64,000 nucleotides of DNA. It comes from an archaeon. Its GTDB lineage: Archaea > Thermoproteota > Nitrososphaeria > Nitrososphaerales > CADDZS01. Positions 19,101 through 28,423 of this stretch are shown here, in pieces. The translations under genes and the position numbers were made by a program. The stretch spans positions 1-64,000 of the forward strand of contig CADDZS010000001.1 in the NCBI GenBank assembly GCA_902812485.1, given 5' to 3'. Numbering within the stretch: the stretch's first letter is position 1; each line of letters begins with the position of its first letter. The notes under the pieces were generated by a model that was not told the DNA's origin, searched no databases, and was given only the letters and a program-made list of their open reading frames with translations.

Positions 19101-19357
19101 ATGATGATGTCCTTCCAATATTCGTCGCCCCCTGTGGGCTAGATTCTAGTTTTTCTAAGACTATCCTAGATGACCTCTTCAACGTTCAATTTACTCAAGA
19201 TATCTCGCATGATCATTGCTTGCTTTCTCTTTCAAGGATCGAGATGCTTCCGGTGGTTCGATACCTTGATTTTCCGGAAAACTACAGCAATTATGCTTCT
19301 TTGATTTCGAGTTCATATGCGTCATTAGCCATCGCTGCAAAGAGAAATGGAAGGTGA
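19101..19357 (+). pseudogene. Small ORF ahead of aroF, frame broken at a C run
   Basis: ATG at 19101 with GAGGACAAGTGAG just upstream starts a frame that ends after 12 codons. If one base is added in the C5 run at 19128-19132, the frame continues for about 85 codons to the TGA at 19355. The restored protein includes DSSFSKTILDDLFN, SLSRIEMLPVVRYLDFPE and SSSYASLAIAAKRNGR, which is clearly protein-like. The stop is 13 bases before the aroF start, so the ORF would be first in the aroF-aroB operon. I do not recognise the family. It is either a sequencing/assembly indel in a real gene, a recent pseudogene, or a frameshift-controlled leader. Confidence 0.55.
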
Positions 19358-19369
19358 TCTACAAGACAA

Positions 19370-20446
19370 TTGAGCATAGTAATGAAGCCTGATGCAACTA
19401 GGCAGCAGCTTGCAGAAGTTGTTCGCCTGGTTAAATCACGTGGCCTCAAAGTTGACATTTCAGCAGGACAATTTCAAACAGTCATAGGAATCATCGGTGA
19501 CGAAAAGAAAATCGACTTTGACCAGCTTCGTTCAATGCCCGGGGTGTACGACGCCATAAGAATTCAAGCTCCCTATCGTCTTATGAGTCGCTCCTATCTG
19601 GCTCAAAACATCTCAGTGAAGATCAGGAGCGATGTCGTAATTGGCGAGGGAAACCCTCCGGTTTATATTGCAGGCCCCTGCTCTATCGAAAGTTACGAGC
19701 AGCTTTACAGAATCGGAAAGAAAGTCAAGGAAGCTGGCGCGCACATCTTGCGCGGAGGAGCTTACAAGCCGAGAACCTCTGTTCATTCCTTCCAAGGGCT
19801 GGGTGTCGAAGGACTGCGTCATCTCAAAAGAGTTGGTAAGGATCTCGACATTCCGACCGTCACAGAAGTTCGCAGTGAATTTGATGTCAAGACGGTTGCA
19901 AGGTATTCGGATATTCTCCAGATAGGGGCAAGGAACATGTACAATCAGGATCTGATTGAAGAAGCAGCAAGACAGGGAAAGCCCATTCTCTTCAAGAGAG
20001 GCTTCTCGGCACAGATCGACGAGTTTTTGAGCTTCGCAGAAAGGATTGTCGCAAAGGGCAACAAGAAAATAATTCTCTGTGAAAGGGGAATAATCCCACT
20101 CGGCGGCTCTTTCAAGTCACAGACGAGATTTACTCTTGACCTTAACGCAGTGCCAGTTTTAAGAAGAGAGACGCCCTTTCCAGTAGTTGTGGATCCAAGC
20201 CATGGAACTGGAAGAAGAGATCTGATCTTACCCATGAGTCGATCTGCGATCGCATGTGGAGCCCACGGCCTCATGATTGAAGTTCATGACAGGCCTCACG
20301 AAGCTTTAAGCGACGCAAACCAGGCCATCGATCCAGCAAAACTTGGAGAATTAATCCGAACCTGCGACTTGATCTATAAATCAATCAACGAAAGCCCGTC
20401 TCCATTTTCAAGCGATTTAATCAATGAAAAAGATGGTAGCCAATAG
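19370..20446 (+). CDS. aroF: 3-deoxy-7-phosphoheptulonate (DAHP) synthase
   Basis: Joins phosphoenolpyruvate and erythrose 4-phosphate to start the shikimate pathway. 358 aa. An N-terminal ferredoxin-like regulatory domain (about residues 1-70, MSIVMKPDATRQQLAEV) precedes the TIM barrel, as in the Thermotoga/AroAbeta type. Barrel signatures are IAGPCSIESYEQ, GAHILRGGAYKPRTS, QIGARNMYNQDL, ILFKRGFS and VVDPSHGTGRRD. The N-terminal domain is the usual site of feedback inhibition by aromatic amino acids, so this enzyme is probably regulated. TTG start after AAGGTGAT. The 3' end overlaps aroB. Confidence 0.95.
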   Translation: MSIVMKPDATRQQLAEVVRLVKSRGLKVDISAGQFQTVIGIIGDEKKIDFDQLRSMPGVYDAIRIQAPYRLMSRSYLAQNISVKIRSDVVIGEGNPPVYIAGPCSIESYEQLYRIGKKVKEAGAHILRGGAYKPRTSVHSFQGLGVEGLRHLKRVGKDLDIPTVTEVRSEFDVKTVARYSDILQIGARNMYNQDLIEEAARQGKPILFKRGFSAQIDEFLSFAERIVAKGNKKIILCERGIIPLGGSFKSQTRFTLDLNAVPVLRRETPFPVVVDPSHGTGRRDLILPMSRSAIACGAHGLMIEVHDRPHEALSDANQAIDPAKLGELIRTCDLIYKSINESPSPFSSDLINEKDGSQ

Positions 20447-21698
20447 AAGTCACGAAGGAAGTAGTAATGGGTTTGATTCTTCACTGAAGCAGAGCAGAGT
20501 TCTTGAAAGGTTTACATTTCTCATATCAAGAGTGATGGAGAAGTGCGAGATTGTAATCGGTGAAGGCATTCTTCCCGAAATTTCGTCATTTGTCCTTCCA
20601 CATCTAGGCTACCCCAGTGAGCGCAACTCACACGGGGAAGAAGATGAACACTCTGTCGCAATTATCAGTGACTCCCGTGTTTCAAAGATATACGGAAAGA
20701 CCCTGACTGATTCCTTTTCAAAGATTCACACAAGACCACCAACACTGATATCCTTTCCTTTTGGAGAAGCTAGCAAAACTCTTGAGACTGCTGCTAGGAT
20801 CACTTCGAAACTTTCGACAATAGGTATGGATCGCCAAGGCTGTCTCTTAGCACTCGGGGGTGGAGTGGTAGGCGATCTTGCAGGTTTTGTTGCTTCGATC
20901 TACAAAAGAGGAGTAGCCTACTACCAGGTTCCGACGACCCTTCTTGCTCAGGTGGATAGTAGCATCGGGGGAAAAACAGCAGTCAACACGGAGTGGGGAA
21001 AAAACCAGCTTGGCACGTTTTATCAACCAAAAGGAGTCTTCATCGACACCTATACTCTTGAAACTCTTCCCAAGGAAGAAGTCATGAATGGAGTGTCAGA
21101 GATGATCAAGTATGGTGTAGTTGCAGACAAAGAAATGTTTTGGCAACTTTTCAAATATGAAACATTCTACGATACGTCGGAAATTAAGAAGTTCATCCCC
21201 AGATGTTGCAAAATCAAGGCAGAAATAGTCTCCGAAGACGAGAGAGAACATGGCCTGAGATCGGCACTTAACTACGGTCATACCATCGGACACGTGCTAG
21301 AAGCATCTTCTCGGTATTCTCTTGCCCATGGAATCGCAGTTGCTTTGGGGATGATCGCAGAAGGCTGGATTTCGAAAGAACTTGGAATTTTTGACTCAAA
21401 CGAGGCAATCCAGCAAGAAGAATTGCTCCAAAGATTTCTCTCTGATGCTGGACAGAAAAGGAAAATATTTGCCACTTTGGGCTCAATCAAAAAGAGCAGA
21501 GCAATTTCGCTTGCACTTTCCGATAAAAAGAGCATCCAAAGAAAGATCAGGATGAGCCTTCCGGAAAGAATAGGAAGGATACACTTTGAAGAGAAGGAGA
21601 ACAGCTATACAATATCCGTCCCATCAAATATTTACATCTCTTCATTTCGGTATCTTGAAGGTTTAGTTAGGTCAACAATCATGAAAAATCACAACTAA
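20424..21698 (+). CDS. aroB: 3-dehydroquinate synthase
   Basis: Cyclises DAHP to 3-dehydroquinate with NAD+ and a divalent metal. 424 aa, longer than the usual 340-370 because of an N-terminal lead-in. Signatures are LALGGGVVGDLAGFVAS, VPTTLLAQVDSSIGGKTAVN, EMIKYGVV, and the metal His in LNYGHTIGHVLEA. This is the classical NAD-dependent enzyme, not the archaeal DHQ synthase II. The start overlaps the end of aroF by 23 bases, which indicates translational coupling; ATG codon 4 is an alternative start. Confidence 0.95.
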   Translation: MKKMVANRSHEGSSNGFDSSLKQSRVLERFTFLISRVMEKCEIVIGEGILPEISSFVLPHLGYPSERNSHGEEDEHSVAIISDSRVSKIYGKTLTDSFSKIHTRPPTLISFPFGEASKTLETAARITSKLSTIGMDRQGCLLALGGGVVGDLAGFVASIYKRGVAYYQVPTTLLAQVDSSIGGKTAVNTEWGKNQLGTFYQPKGVFIDTYTLETLPKEEVMNGVSEMIKYGVVADKEMFWQLFKYETFYDTSEIKKFIPRCCKIKAEIVSEDEREHGLRSALNYGHTIGHVLEASSRYSLAHGIAVALGMIAEGWISKELGIFDSNEAIQQEELLQRFLSDAGQKRKIFATLGSIKKSRAISLALSDKKSIQRKIRMSLPERIGRIHFEEKENSYTISVPSNIYISSFRYLEGLVRSTIMKNHN

Positions 21699-21710
21699 TC
21701 AGCAAAGAAT

Positions 21711-22988
21711 TCAGCTTTCTAAGATTTTTCTCGCTAAGACCGAACCGCGAATTCTTTCGAGCAAGAGCTTGAATTCTCTCGAATTTCCTTGCTTTATGAT
21801 TTCTCGTAGCTTTTCAACCGACTTGATGAGCTCGTGTGTGATTTCGAGGGTGTTTTCGCTATTAAGAGATTGAATCTCAAAATAAATGTCCGGATTTTGA
21901 GAAAGAACGTTTTGGAGCAGCCTTAGTAAGTGTCCCATGCTCGGCGAGGTGATAAGCGAGTGAGCTTCCCTTGCTTCAAGCCAATCTATCGCGGTTATTC
22001 CGAAGGCTATAGCAAGAGCATGAGGAAGCCCTAAAAGAAGTGCCATGAGTTCCTCGTGATCTTTCGAATTCATTGAAATTATGTGAAAGCTTGGAAAGAG
22101 TCGCTTGATGAATCTCAGATTTCTCCTGTTTCTACCCCCCGCTCCAACTTCGTCTCCGCTTGAGGTTACGTAGATTATCGTGCCCTCGTTTGAGAAATCG
22201 AATGAAGGCCCGAAGAGTGGATGGATCGATATTACATCAAGGTTTCTGGAACCATCGTTTCTTCGCCCGTCTCTGCTTCCAAGTAGAGGACCCTTGACAG
22301 ATGAAATCTCGATGAGTCGTGGGATTTCATTCAATGTGAAATTGATTTTGCTTCGCTTTTCGTTGAAAGCTTTTTCGAACTTTTCCACGATCCTTGCTGT
22401 CTCTCTTATTGGGAGAGAGAGCAATATCAGATCTGAGGAAAGAGCCTTAAAGACATCGTTGCTCGCCTTACAACCAAGCTCTCGAGCCAGGATACTTGCG
22501 GTATCCCAATTTCTGTCAAAAATCGTAACCTGCGATACAAGCTTTGAAAAGTAATCACCAAACCAACGCCCCATGCGGCCGGCTCCAATTATTGCAACGC
22601 TCTTTACCTCTTCTGAATGCAAAAAGTCCTTAGCTTCCTTAAAATTGCTCTTCTTTCGTTGAACCCTTTTAGACGCTTGAATAAGTTCATTCGTGAGCCT
22701 AACTGCAGTCTTCTCTTCAAGCCCGATCCTCTTGGCGTACCATTTCATCGTACCTAAGAGCTGAGATTCTCGCGCGAGATCTTCAAGCAAAAGCCCTTTT
22801 GATAGCTTGATTTTAGATATTTGCTCCGAAAGATGTTCTCTCTCCTTTGCAAGATCCATGATCTCCTGTGTAACTTTAGTGATCCTCTTTCTTAGGCTCG
22901 AAAGATCGCTCCCTTGCGGCGACTCTCTTGAGGAATTCAAATCGAGGAGGGAGTTCAGCCAGTTGGCTTTTTCACGGTTTTGGAGCAT
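21711..22988 (-). CDS. tyrA: Fused chorismate mutase-prephenate dehydrogenase
   Basis: 425 aa, two domains. Residues about 28-110 are an AroQ-type chorismate mutase (SLRKRITKVTQEIMDLAKER, then the KGLLLEDLARES region), turning chorismate into prephenate. From about residue 132 a Rossmann domain starts with VAIIGAGRMGRWFGDYF and contains ISIHPLFGPSF, typical of prephenate dehydrogenase, giving 4-hydroxyphenylpyruvate for tyrosine. The C-terminal helices match the dehydrogenase dimer region. The first codons overlap the end of aroC by 17 bases, so it is coupled to the aro operon. Arogenate specificity cannot be excluded. Confidence 0.9.
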   Translation of the reverse strand: MLQNREKANWLNSLLDLNSSRESPQGSDLSSLRKRITKVTQEIMDLAKEREHLSEQISKIKLSKGLLLEDLARESQLLGTMKWYAKRIGLEEKTAVRLTNELIQASKRVQRKKSNFKEAKDFLHSEEVKSVAIIGAGRMGRWFGDYFSKLVSQVTIFDRNWDTASILARELGCKASNDVFKALSSDLILLSLPIRETARIVEKFEKAFNEKRSKINFTLNEIPRLIEISSVKGPLLGSRDGRRNDGSRNLDVISIHPLFGPSFDFSNEGTIIYVTSSGDEVGAGGRNRRNLRFIKRLFPSFHIISMNSKDHEELMALLLGLPHALAIAFGITAIDWLEAREAHSLITSPSMGHLLRLLQNVLSQNPDIYFEIQSLNSENTLEITHELIKSVEKLREIIKQGNSREFKLLLERIRGSVLARKILES

Positions 22989-24096
22989 TTAGGACTGGGG
23001 GGATGAACCCGCCGATAATGGCAAGATCAGCCAGGGTGCATGCCGTCATCGCCTCGACAACGGGAACTGCTCTTGGCACCACAGTCGGGTCATGTCTTCC
23101 AGGTACTATAAGCTCGTCAACCTCCCCTGTAACGAGGTTCAGAGTTTTCTGAGGCATTGCAATTGAGGAAGCTGGTTTGAAAGCCACTCTGAAAACTAGA
23201 GGCATGCCGTTTGAAAGCCCACCGAGAATTCCACCAGAGTTGTTAGACTTTGTAACTACCTTTCCCCCTTGTTTCTCTAAAATGTATGGATCGTTGTTAG
23301 AAGAGCCCCTTGATCTTGAACCTTCAAATCCGGAGCCAAATTCAATCCCCTTTACTGCTGGAATAGAGAAAATCGCTCGGCTGATTTCAGATTCAATCGA
23401 GGAAAAGATGGGCTCGCCAACTCCGACTGGGAGATTGAGGCCCCTGCACTCGACTACTCCTCCGAGAGAGTCACCCTCGCCGCGAATCTTTACTATCAAA
23501 TCCCTCATTCTCTCAGCTGCAATTTCATCTGGACAACGTACTTCGTTTGCATACCTCTTCATTGCAATGTCCTCGACAGACATCGACGAGAGGTTGGCCC
23601 TTATTCCTCCAATCTCAAGGGTATAGGCAAAGACATCCACAGAGAGAACAGTTCTCAGAAGCTTCAAAGCGACAGCGCCCGCCATCACAAAACCAGCGGT
23701 TATTCGGCCGGAGAATCTTCCCCCTCCCCTAAAATCGTTGAAACCAGAGTACTTCACAAATGCAGGATAATCAGCGTGCCCCGGGCGTGGAATGTCTTTA
23801 AACCTTTCATAATCAGAGCTTCGATAATCAGAGTTCCAAATTAACATACAAATGGGAGCGCCGGTGGTTCTTCCTTTGAAAGTGCCAGAAAGAATTTCGA
23901 CCTTGTCTTCTTCCTTTCTCTGCGTCGAAACAATGGATTGCCCCGGCTTTCTCAGGTCAACTATTTGCTGAACGTCCTCTTCTGAAAGTTCTAGCCCAGC
24001 TGGGCATCCTTCAAGGGAGACTCCAACACATCTTCCGTGGCTCTCACCAAAGCAAGAGAAGGCAAATCGATTGCCGAAGGTATTTGGAAGACCCAT
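22972..24096 (-). CDS. aroC: Chorismate synthase
   Basis: Final common step: EPSP to chorismate with reduced flavin. 374 aa, normal size. Signatures are FGESHGRCVGVSLEGCPAG at the N terminus, PGHADYPAFVKYSGFNDFRG, RFSGRITAGFVMAGAVA, and NSGGILGGLSNGMPLVFRVA near residue 290. ATG start. It lies 33 bases downstream of aroA and overlaps tyrA, consistent with one leftward operon. Confidence 0.96.
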   Translation of the reverse strand: MGLPNTFGNRFAFSCFGESHGRCVGVSLEGCPAGLELSEEDVQQIVDLRKPGQSIVSTQRKEEDKVEILSGTFKGRTTGAPICMLIWNSDYRSSDYERFKDIPRPGHADYPAFVKYSGFNDFRGGGRFSGRITAGFVMAGAVALKLLRTVLSVDVFAYTLEIGGIRANLSSMSVEDIAMKRYANEVRCPDEIAAERMRDLIVKIRGEGDSLGGVVECRGLNLPVGVGEPIFSSIESEISRAIFSIPAVKGIEFGSGFEGSRSRGSSNNDPYILEKQGGKVVTKSNNSGGILGGLSNGMPLVFRVAFKPASSIAMPQKTLNLVTGEVDELIVPGRHDPTVVPRAVPVVEAMTACTLADLAIIGGFIPPVLNAPKP

Positions 24097-24129
24097 CTTG
24101 GAATTGAATCCTTCCTTTTTCTTTCGAGA

Positions 24130-25656
24130 CTATCTGATTTTCTCTAATCTGATAGCGGGCGGCTGACCATGACAGAGTTTCTTTATATCTGAAACAAAGC
24201 TCGGATAGGACTTTCTGACACATTCTGGTTCTGAAATCAAGACTCCCCCGAATCTTCCAGACAATGCAGCTATCACGAGTGCCATGAATATTCTGTGATC
24301 ACCGAACGAGTCGAGAACAATAGGTTTTACCCTCCTCTTCTTATTATTACAAGATAGAGTGCACCCAGGAGGCCCAATTGAAAGGGAATTTTCCCCTTTG
24401 AACACATTTAGTCCAAGCCTTCGAAGCCCTTCTGAAATTGAGGACACTCTGTCACTTTCTTTGAATCGAAGTCGTCCTACGTTTGTCAACTCAATTGGAA
24501 TGGAAGCTGTTGCAGCTGCGAGCGCGGCTAGTACCGGCGCAAGATCTGGACAATTCTTCAGGTCAAACCGAATTGGTCCATCGCGATGCGAAGAACGAAC
24601 AGTCGAGTCTGACGCAGAGTAAGCCCCTCTCAGGTTTCGAGCACCACTGAGAGCATCAGGTGACTCAACCCTAATTACGTTTGATCTCAGACTTACTTTC
24701 GCTCCAAAGCGTCTTGCGAACTCAAAGAAAGCATAGTCAGCTTGGGGCAAAGTGCTGTCAACTATTCCCGAAATAGTGATACTACCTCCAGCGGAAATCG
24801 CAGCTGCCCCAAGAGCGGCTGCTGAGCTCAAATCTCCGGGTACTGTAAAACTCGTCGCAATAGGTTTCACCGATGTAGAGTCGATCTTGAAGCTTGAATA
24901 AGCCCCATCTCTTGATCTCGTAACGTGGACTCTCACACCAAAATGCCCTAAAACTGCAATTGTAGCGTCAATGTAGGGCAAAGAGACTGAGCTCGAAGAT
25001 CTTGTCAAACGAATGACAAACCTCTTCGCGCCTCCTGCGCTAGCTATCAAGAGTGCTGAGACGAACTGGGAGGAAACAGAACCATTGATCCTAATGATCT
25101 CGTTGAATCGAGCAGGTGTTCTTCCCGCTTCGATCACAACTGGAAGTGCCCCAATTCCCCTTGCCTCTTCGCTTTCGGAGTAACATTTTACTCCCACCGC
25201 AGAAAGTGCGTCCAGAAGGTGGCGCATCGGCCTACGAGAAAACGATCTGTCTCCACAAATCCTCAATTTTCTTCCAGGTTTGTTGGCAAGGCAAGCCAGT
25301 CCTGCTATTGCAATTGAAAAACGTGCGGTTGTCCCCGAGCCTCCCACATAGATCTCCTTTGACTTGAATCTTAACAGGCCAGAAGAGGCAACAATTATTG
25401 TGCCATTTCTTTTGCTTGAGTACCTGTAGCGCACACCAAAGGCGGAAATTGCTCTGAGTGTGCCTTTCACATCTTCTGATAATTTTCGGCCACAGTTGTG
25501 AATCATTGAAGTTCCCGAAGCCAGTGATGCAATGAAAAGCGCTCTGTGAAGATAGCTCTTGCTAGAAGGTAAGCGCAGAGTGCCGTGAAAATTTCTCGGC
25601 CTTTCTCCGCTTAAAAATAGGAATTTTTTACTTTCATTCTTCATATTCGATGTCAA
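24130..25656 (-). CDS. aroA: 3-phosphoshikimate 1-carboxyvinyltransferase (EPSP synthase)
   Basis: Transfers enolpyruvyl from PEP to shikimate 3-phosphate. 508 aa, about 70-80 longer than typical, because of inserts such as the Ser/Arg-rich stretch near residues 325-345. Signatures are LPSSKSYLHRALFIASLASG, GGSGTTARFSIAIA, DRSFSRRPMRHLLDAL, VSSQFVSALLIAS, CPDLAPVLAALAA, FKESDRVSSISEGLRRLG and SFGDHRIFMALV. ATG start; a second ATG is at codon 5. It lies 145 bases downstream of aroE, and no kinase gene fits in that gap. Confidence 0.95.
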   Translation of the reverse strand: MTSNMKNESKKFLFLSGERPRNFHGTLRLPSSKSYLHRALFIASLASGTSMIHNCGRKLSEDVKGTLRAISAFGVRYRYSSKRNGTIIVASSGLLRFKSKEIYVGGSGTTARFSIAIAGLACLANKPGRKLRICGDRSFSRRPMRHLLDALSAVGVKCYSESEEARGIGALPVVIEAGRTPARFNEIIRINGSVSSQFVSALLIASAGGAKRFVIRLTRSSSSVSLPYIDATIAVLGHFGVRVHVTRSRDGAYSSFKIDSTSVKPIATSFTVPGDLSSAAALGAAAISAGGSITISGIVDSTLPQADYAFFEFARRFGAKVSLRSNVIRVESPDALSGARNLRGAYSASDSTVRSSHRDGPIRFDLKNCPDLAPVLAALAAATASIPIELTNVGRLRFKESDRVSSISEGLRRLGLNVFKGENSLSIGPPGCTLSCNNKKRRVKPIVLDSFGDHRIFMALVIAALSGRFGGVLISEPECVRKSYPSFVSDIKKLCHGQPPAIRLEKIR

Positions 25657-25801
25657 GGCTAGTACTTCGCTTTCCTCTCACTCTGAGTTCTTTAGAACAA
25701 CTTGAAACCAATCACCCTTGGAGAGATCGAAAAACACAGACCAAAACGCTTGTAACAAAAAAAGAGTCTGAAGAAGCTAGGGAAAGAGCTTTCATCTTTC
25801 T

Positions 25802-26710
25802 TCAATCGTTCAACTCTCTTTCGTTGAGCGCTCTTCTAGCAGCAGCCATCATTGTCTTTCTTGGCGCCTTCATCCGAAACCAGATCTCGAGCGACTTCGC
25901 GGCCTGTTCCACTAGCATCGGAACACCGTCCAAAAGCCTCAGATCCTTCCTCCTCTCTGACGCCAATTTGAGAAGCGGAGTTCTTGGCAAGGCGTACGTA
26001 AGATCAAAGACCGCCATTCCTCCTGGTGCCGAATCAAAGTTAATTTCAAGGGGATAACTTTTGCGGGAAGGTGTAGCTATCGCGCTGATAAGAAGATCGC
26101 ATTCCGAAAGAGAGTTTTGAGGAAGCTTCCCATTATCCTCGAACCTTTGGGCTCCGATTTCGAGTTCTGGAAGGATCTTTCCAAAGTAGGTTGCAATCTC
26201 CTTCGCCTTCTTGAAAGTTCGGTTGAACAACATTATTGAACGAAAGCCAAAACTTCCAAGGGCATAAACACAGGCTCTTGATGCTCCGCCTGCACCAAGG
26301 ATTACTGCATTAAGAGTCCTTTTCCGATTGGGTTTATGCTTCCTGAATCCAAGTTTTTCAAGTGAAAGCACTATTCCGTCATAGTCGGTGTTGAATCCTA
26401 TGAGGCCACCGTCCTTCGCAACTGATACCGTGTTGACAGCACAGATTAGACGAGCGAGAGAATTGCATCTTTCCAGATGGGCCATTATCCTCGTCTTGTA
26501 AGGTGCTGTCACATTGAATCCTTTGGTGCCTTCAGCTTTCGAGAGCTCCAAAATCACCGAATCGAACTTGGATTCATCCGTATCAAAAAGAGAATAGCTT
26601 GCGTTTGTTCCTAGTTTCTTGAAGGCTGCGCCGTGAATTGCCGGGGAGATCGAGTGGGATATCCCCTTTCCCACGAGATAGAATTTCCTTTGCTTGAACT
26701 CAGTTCTCAA
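25802..26710 (-). CDS. aroE: Shikimate dehydrogenase
   Basis: Reduces 3-dehydroshikimate to shikimate with NADPH. 302 aa. Substrate-site blocks are GKGISHSISPAIHGAAF near residue 15 and GFNVTAPYKTRIMAHL near residue 62 (catalytic Lys in APYK). NTVSVAKDGG and FNTDYDGIVLSLEKLGF follow, and the nucleotide-binding loop is VILGAGGASRACVYAL. The last 25 residues are basic and could be extended. TTG start. Part of the leftward aro group between aroD and aroA. Confidence 0.95.
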   Translation of the reverse strand: MRTEFKQRKFYLVGKGISHSISPAIHGAAFKKLGTNASYSLFDTDESKFDSVILELSKAEGTKGFNVTAPYKTRIMAHLERCNSLARLICAVNTVSVAKDGGLIGFNTDYDGIVLSLEKLGFRKHKPNRKRTLNAVILGAGGASRACVYALGSFGFRSIMLFNRTFKKAKEIATYFGKILPELEIGAQRFEDNGKLPQNSLSECDLLISAIATPSRKSYPLEINFDSAPGGMAVFDLTYALPRTPLLKLASERRKDLRLLDGVPMLVEQAAKSLEIWFRMKAPRKTMMAAARRALNERELND

Positions 26711-26774
26711 TTGACATCGTTTGTTCTTGTTCGAAGAAATTCTTCATCTAAGGTCGTGCGAATTATGTCATAGC

Positions 26775-27551
26775 TTAGGTTACGAACATAGATCGTATTT
26801 TTCGAATCATTTGCTTGAACTCTTTGATTGTGGGCTGTCCTGCAGCAGCTGGTTTCCCAAGAAGAGAGCAATAAACTAATGGGCTACCCGCGAAGACAGA
26901 AAGCACTCTTGAGATCTTGCCTACCTCGCCCGTGCAGAAAGCAATGAGCTTTGGTGATCTTCTCCTTTTGAACTCAGAGCGAGAATAAAGTGACAGGGGA
27001 ATAAAGTTGTCAGAAAAACTTCTTGCCAAGCGAACGACCTTTACAGCATAAAGTGAATTAGATTGAAGCGGAGCTTTGACCACTACATTTAGAAGATCGT
27101 CAGAGCTCGAGTTCCCTTCGAGATCATGGAAGGAAGCTATCAACCTTGTAAAATTTGAATGTTCGATCTGTTTCAGTATTTCGGGATGTTTTTGAAGTGT
27201 CTTGATCTCGATGTCAAGGAAATCAGGCTCAACCTCGGAGAGAAGCTTTGAAATCTGGAAAACACGCTGTGATTCAGATATTCTTCCATTTGCTCCTCCT
27301 TCTGAGAACCTTCTGAAAGTCAATAAAATGTTTCCAAGCTTCAAAGTACGCTCTAAAGAATCAATCCTGTTCAGATTCCGCAAATAGTCGAGTCTAACTT
27401 CAATGAGATCTGGCTTTTCTCTCTTTGCTAGAGTGATGTTCGATCTGAGAGCTGATAGGTTCTTTGCGAAGACAGATACGCAAATCCCAAAATTGGATTC
27501 CTTGTGAGAAAGAATATTTGAAGAAAACATGATTGTTGAGTCGCTCATCAA
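26775..27551 (-). CDS. aroD: 3-dehydroquinate dehydratase, type I
   Basis: Dehydrates 3-dehydroquinate through a Schiff base. 258 aa. Visible blocks are DLIEVRLDYLRNLN near residue 48, the catalytic His in IASFHDLEGNSSSDD near residue 141, and the Schiff-base Lys in YAVKVVRLARS near residue 168. The C-terminal GKPAAAGQPTIKEF replaces the usual A-P-G-Q version of this loop. Type I with catalytic Lys/His is the form typical of archaea. It is first in the leftward aro group, 64 bases ahead of aroE. Confidence 0.93.
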   Translation of the reverse strand: MMSDSTIMFSSNILSHKESNFGICVSVFAKNLSALRSNITLAKREKPDLIEVRLDYLRNLNRIDSLERTLKLGNILLTFRRFSEGGANGRISESQRVFQISKLLSEVEPDFLDIEIKTLQKHPEILKQIEHSNFTRLIASFHDLEGNSSSDDLLNVVVKAPLQSNSLYAVKVVRLARSFSDNFIPLSLYSRSEFKRRRSPKLIAFCTGEVGKISRVLSVFAGSPLVYCSLLGKPAAAGQPTIKEFKQMIRKIRSMFVT

Positions 27552-27718
27552 TTTGAAATTAAATATCTCAGATCGAAGTTGCGAACTGAAGATAAATTCC
27601 TCTCATCAAATTCTAGGCGTAAAATTTGGTTGAACAAGGGAAAAATCTTTAGGATGCAAGATAATCACCTGAATCTGTATTCGCTCATCTTTAGTTTGCC
27701 AACGAGAAACTGATCAGC

Positions 27719-28045
27719 CTAACTTCTTTTCCCTCTCTTCTCTTGGATGAACCCTACTTTTTGCTTGTCAAGCAATTCCTTTAGCCCCTTGATATTTTCT
27801 CGTAGATAAACTAAATCTGAGTGAAATAGTCGAACGCCCTTCCTCAGGTGCGAAAATTCCTTCGAGAACTCTGCTGAGCGCGACAGCTGTTCCAATGAAC
27901 ATACGTGATTCAAAAAAGGATCAATTCTTAGCTTAACCCAGTTGGTCTTCACTGAATCAGGATTAAGATTTAAGAAGCGTGCATTCAATTCTTCGAGAGC
28001 ACTTCTCATCCTCGGCAAATCTGCTTTGTACACCCTGTCAACCAA
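27719..28045 (-). CDS. Hypothetical helical protein
   Basis: 108 aa, almost wholly alpha-helical by composition, with heptad-like leucines (SALEELNARFLNLN, LRENIKGLKELLDKQ). No membrane segment and no cysteines beyond one. It resembles small coiled-coil proteins found singly in archaeal genomes, but I cannot name a family. TTG start. It lies between the aro group and tRNA-Leu(CAG) with no obvious operon partner. Confidence 0.6.
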   Translation of the reverse strand: MVDRVYKADLPRMRSALEELNARFLNLNPDSVKTNWVKLRIDPFLNHVCSLEQLSRSAEFSKEFSHLRKGVRLFHSDLVYLRENIKGLKELLDKQKVGFIQEKRGKRS

Positions 28046-28239
28046 TTCTCTACACGGCTCGATGCTAACTCCTCCTCTTTGGTTCTTCTATATAAGACAC
28101 GATGTGATTTTCGCAAAAATGAACGAAAATGCTCTGCAGTGTGCAAGATTCTTTTTCCCCTTCATCCAATCGCTATTCAGATCAAGATGCTATGATAAGA
28201 ATAGAAAATCCCGGAAGGAAAAAATCTGTGAAGCCGAAG

Positions 28240-28391
28240 TGCGGGGGGTGGGATTTGAACCCACGAACCCCTAAGGGACGAGGTTTCTCAATCACACTCC
28301 TTCTTTCAAGGAAGGGGGAAAAGAGATCGAACAGAGCAAAGAAAAGAGAAACCTGAGCCTCGCGCCGTTGACCAGGCTGGGCGACCCCCGC
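28240..28391 (-). tRNA. tRNA-Leu(CAG), one canonical intron
   Basis: Acceptor GCGGGGG pairs with CCCCCGC, the discriminator is A, and the T arm is GTGGG-TTCAAAT-CCCAC. The long variable arm TCCCTTAGGGGTTCG marks a class II tRNA. Anticodon stem CGAGG/CCTCG encloses loop CTCAGGA, anticodon CAG. The intron of about 67 nt (28285-28351) sits between positions 37 and 38, the canonical archaeal site. Mature length is 85 nt. Confidence 0.92.
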
Positions 28392-28423
28392 AACGTTCAC
28401 GGAAAGAGGCGCAAACTCCTTGC

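Noticed and set aside
25650-26057. Rightward 135-codon frame across the aroE/aroA junction
   Set aside because: Lies mostly antisense to aroE, which has all family motifs.
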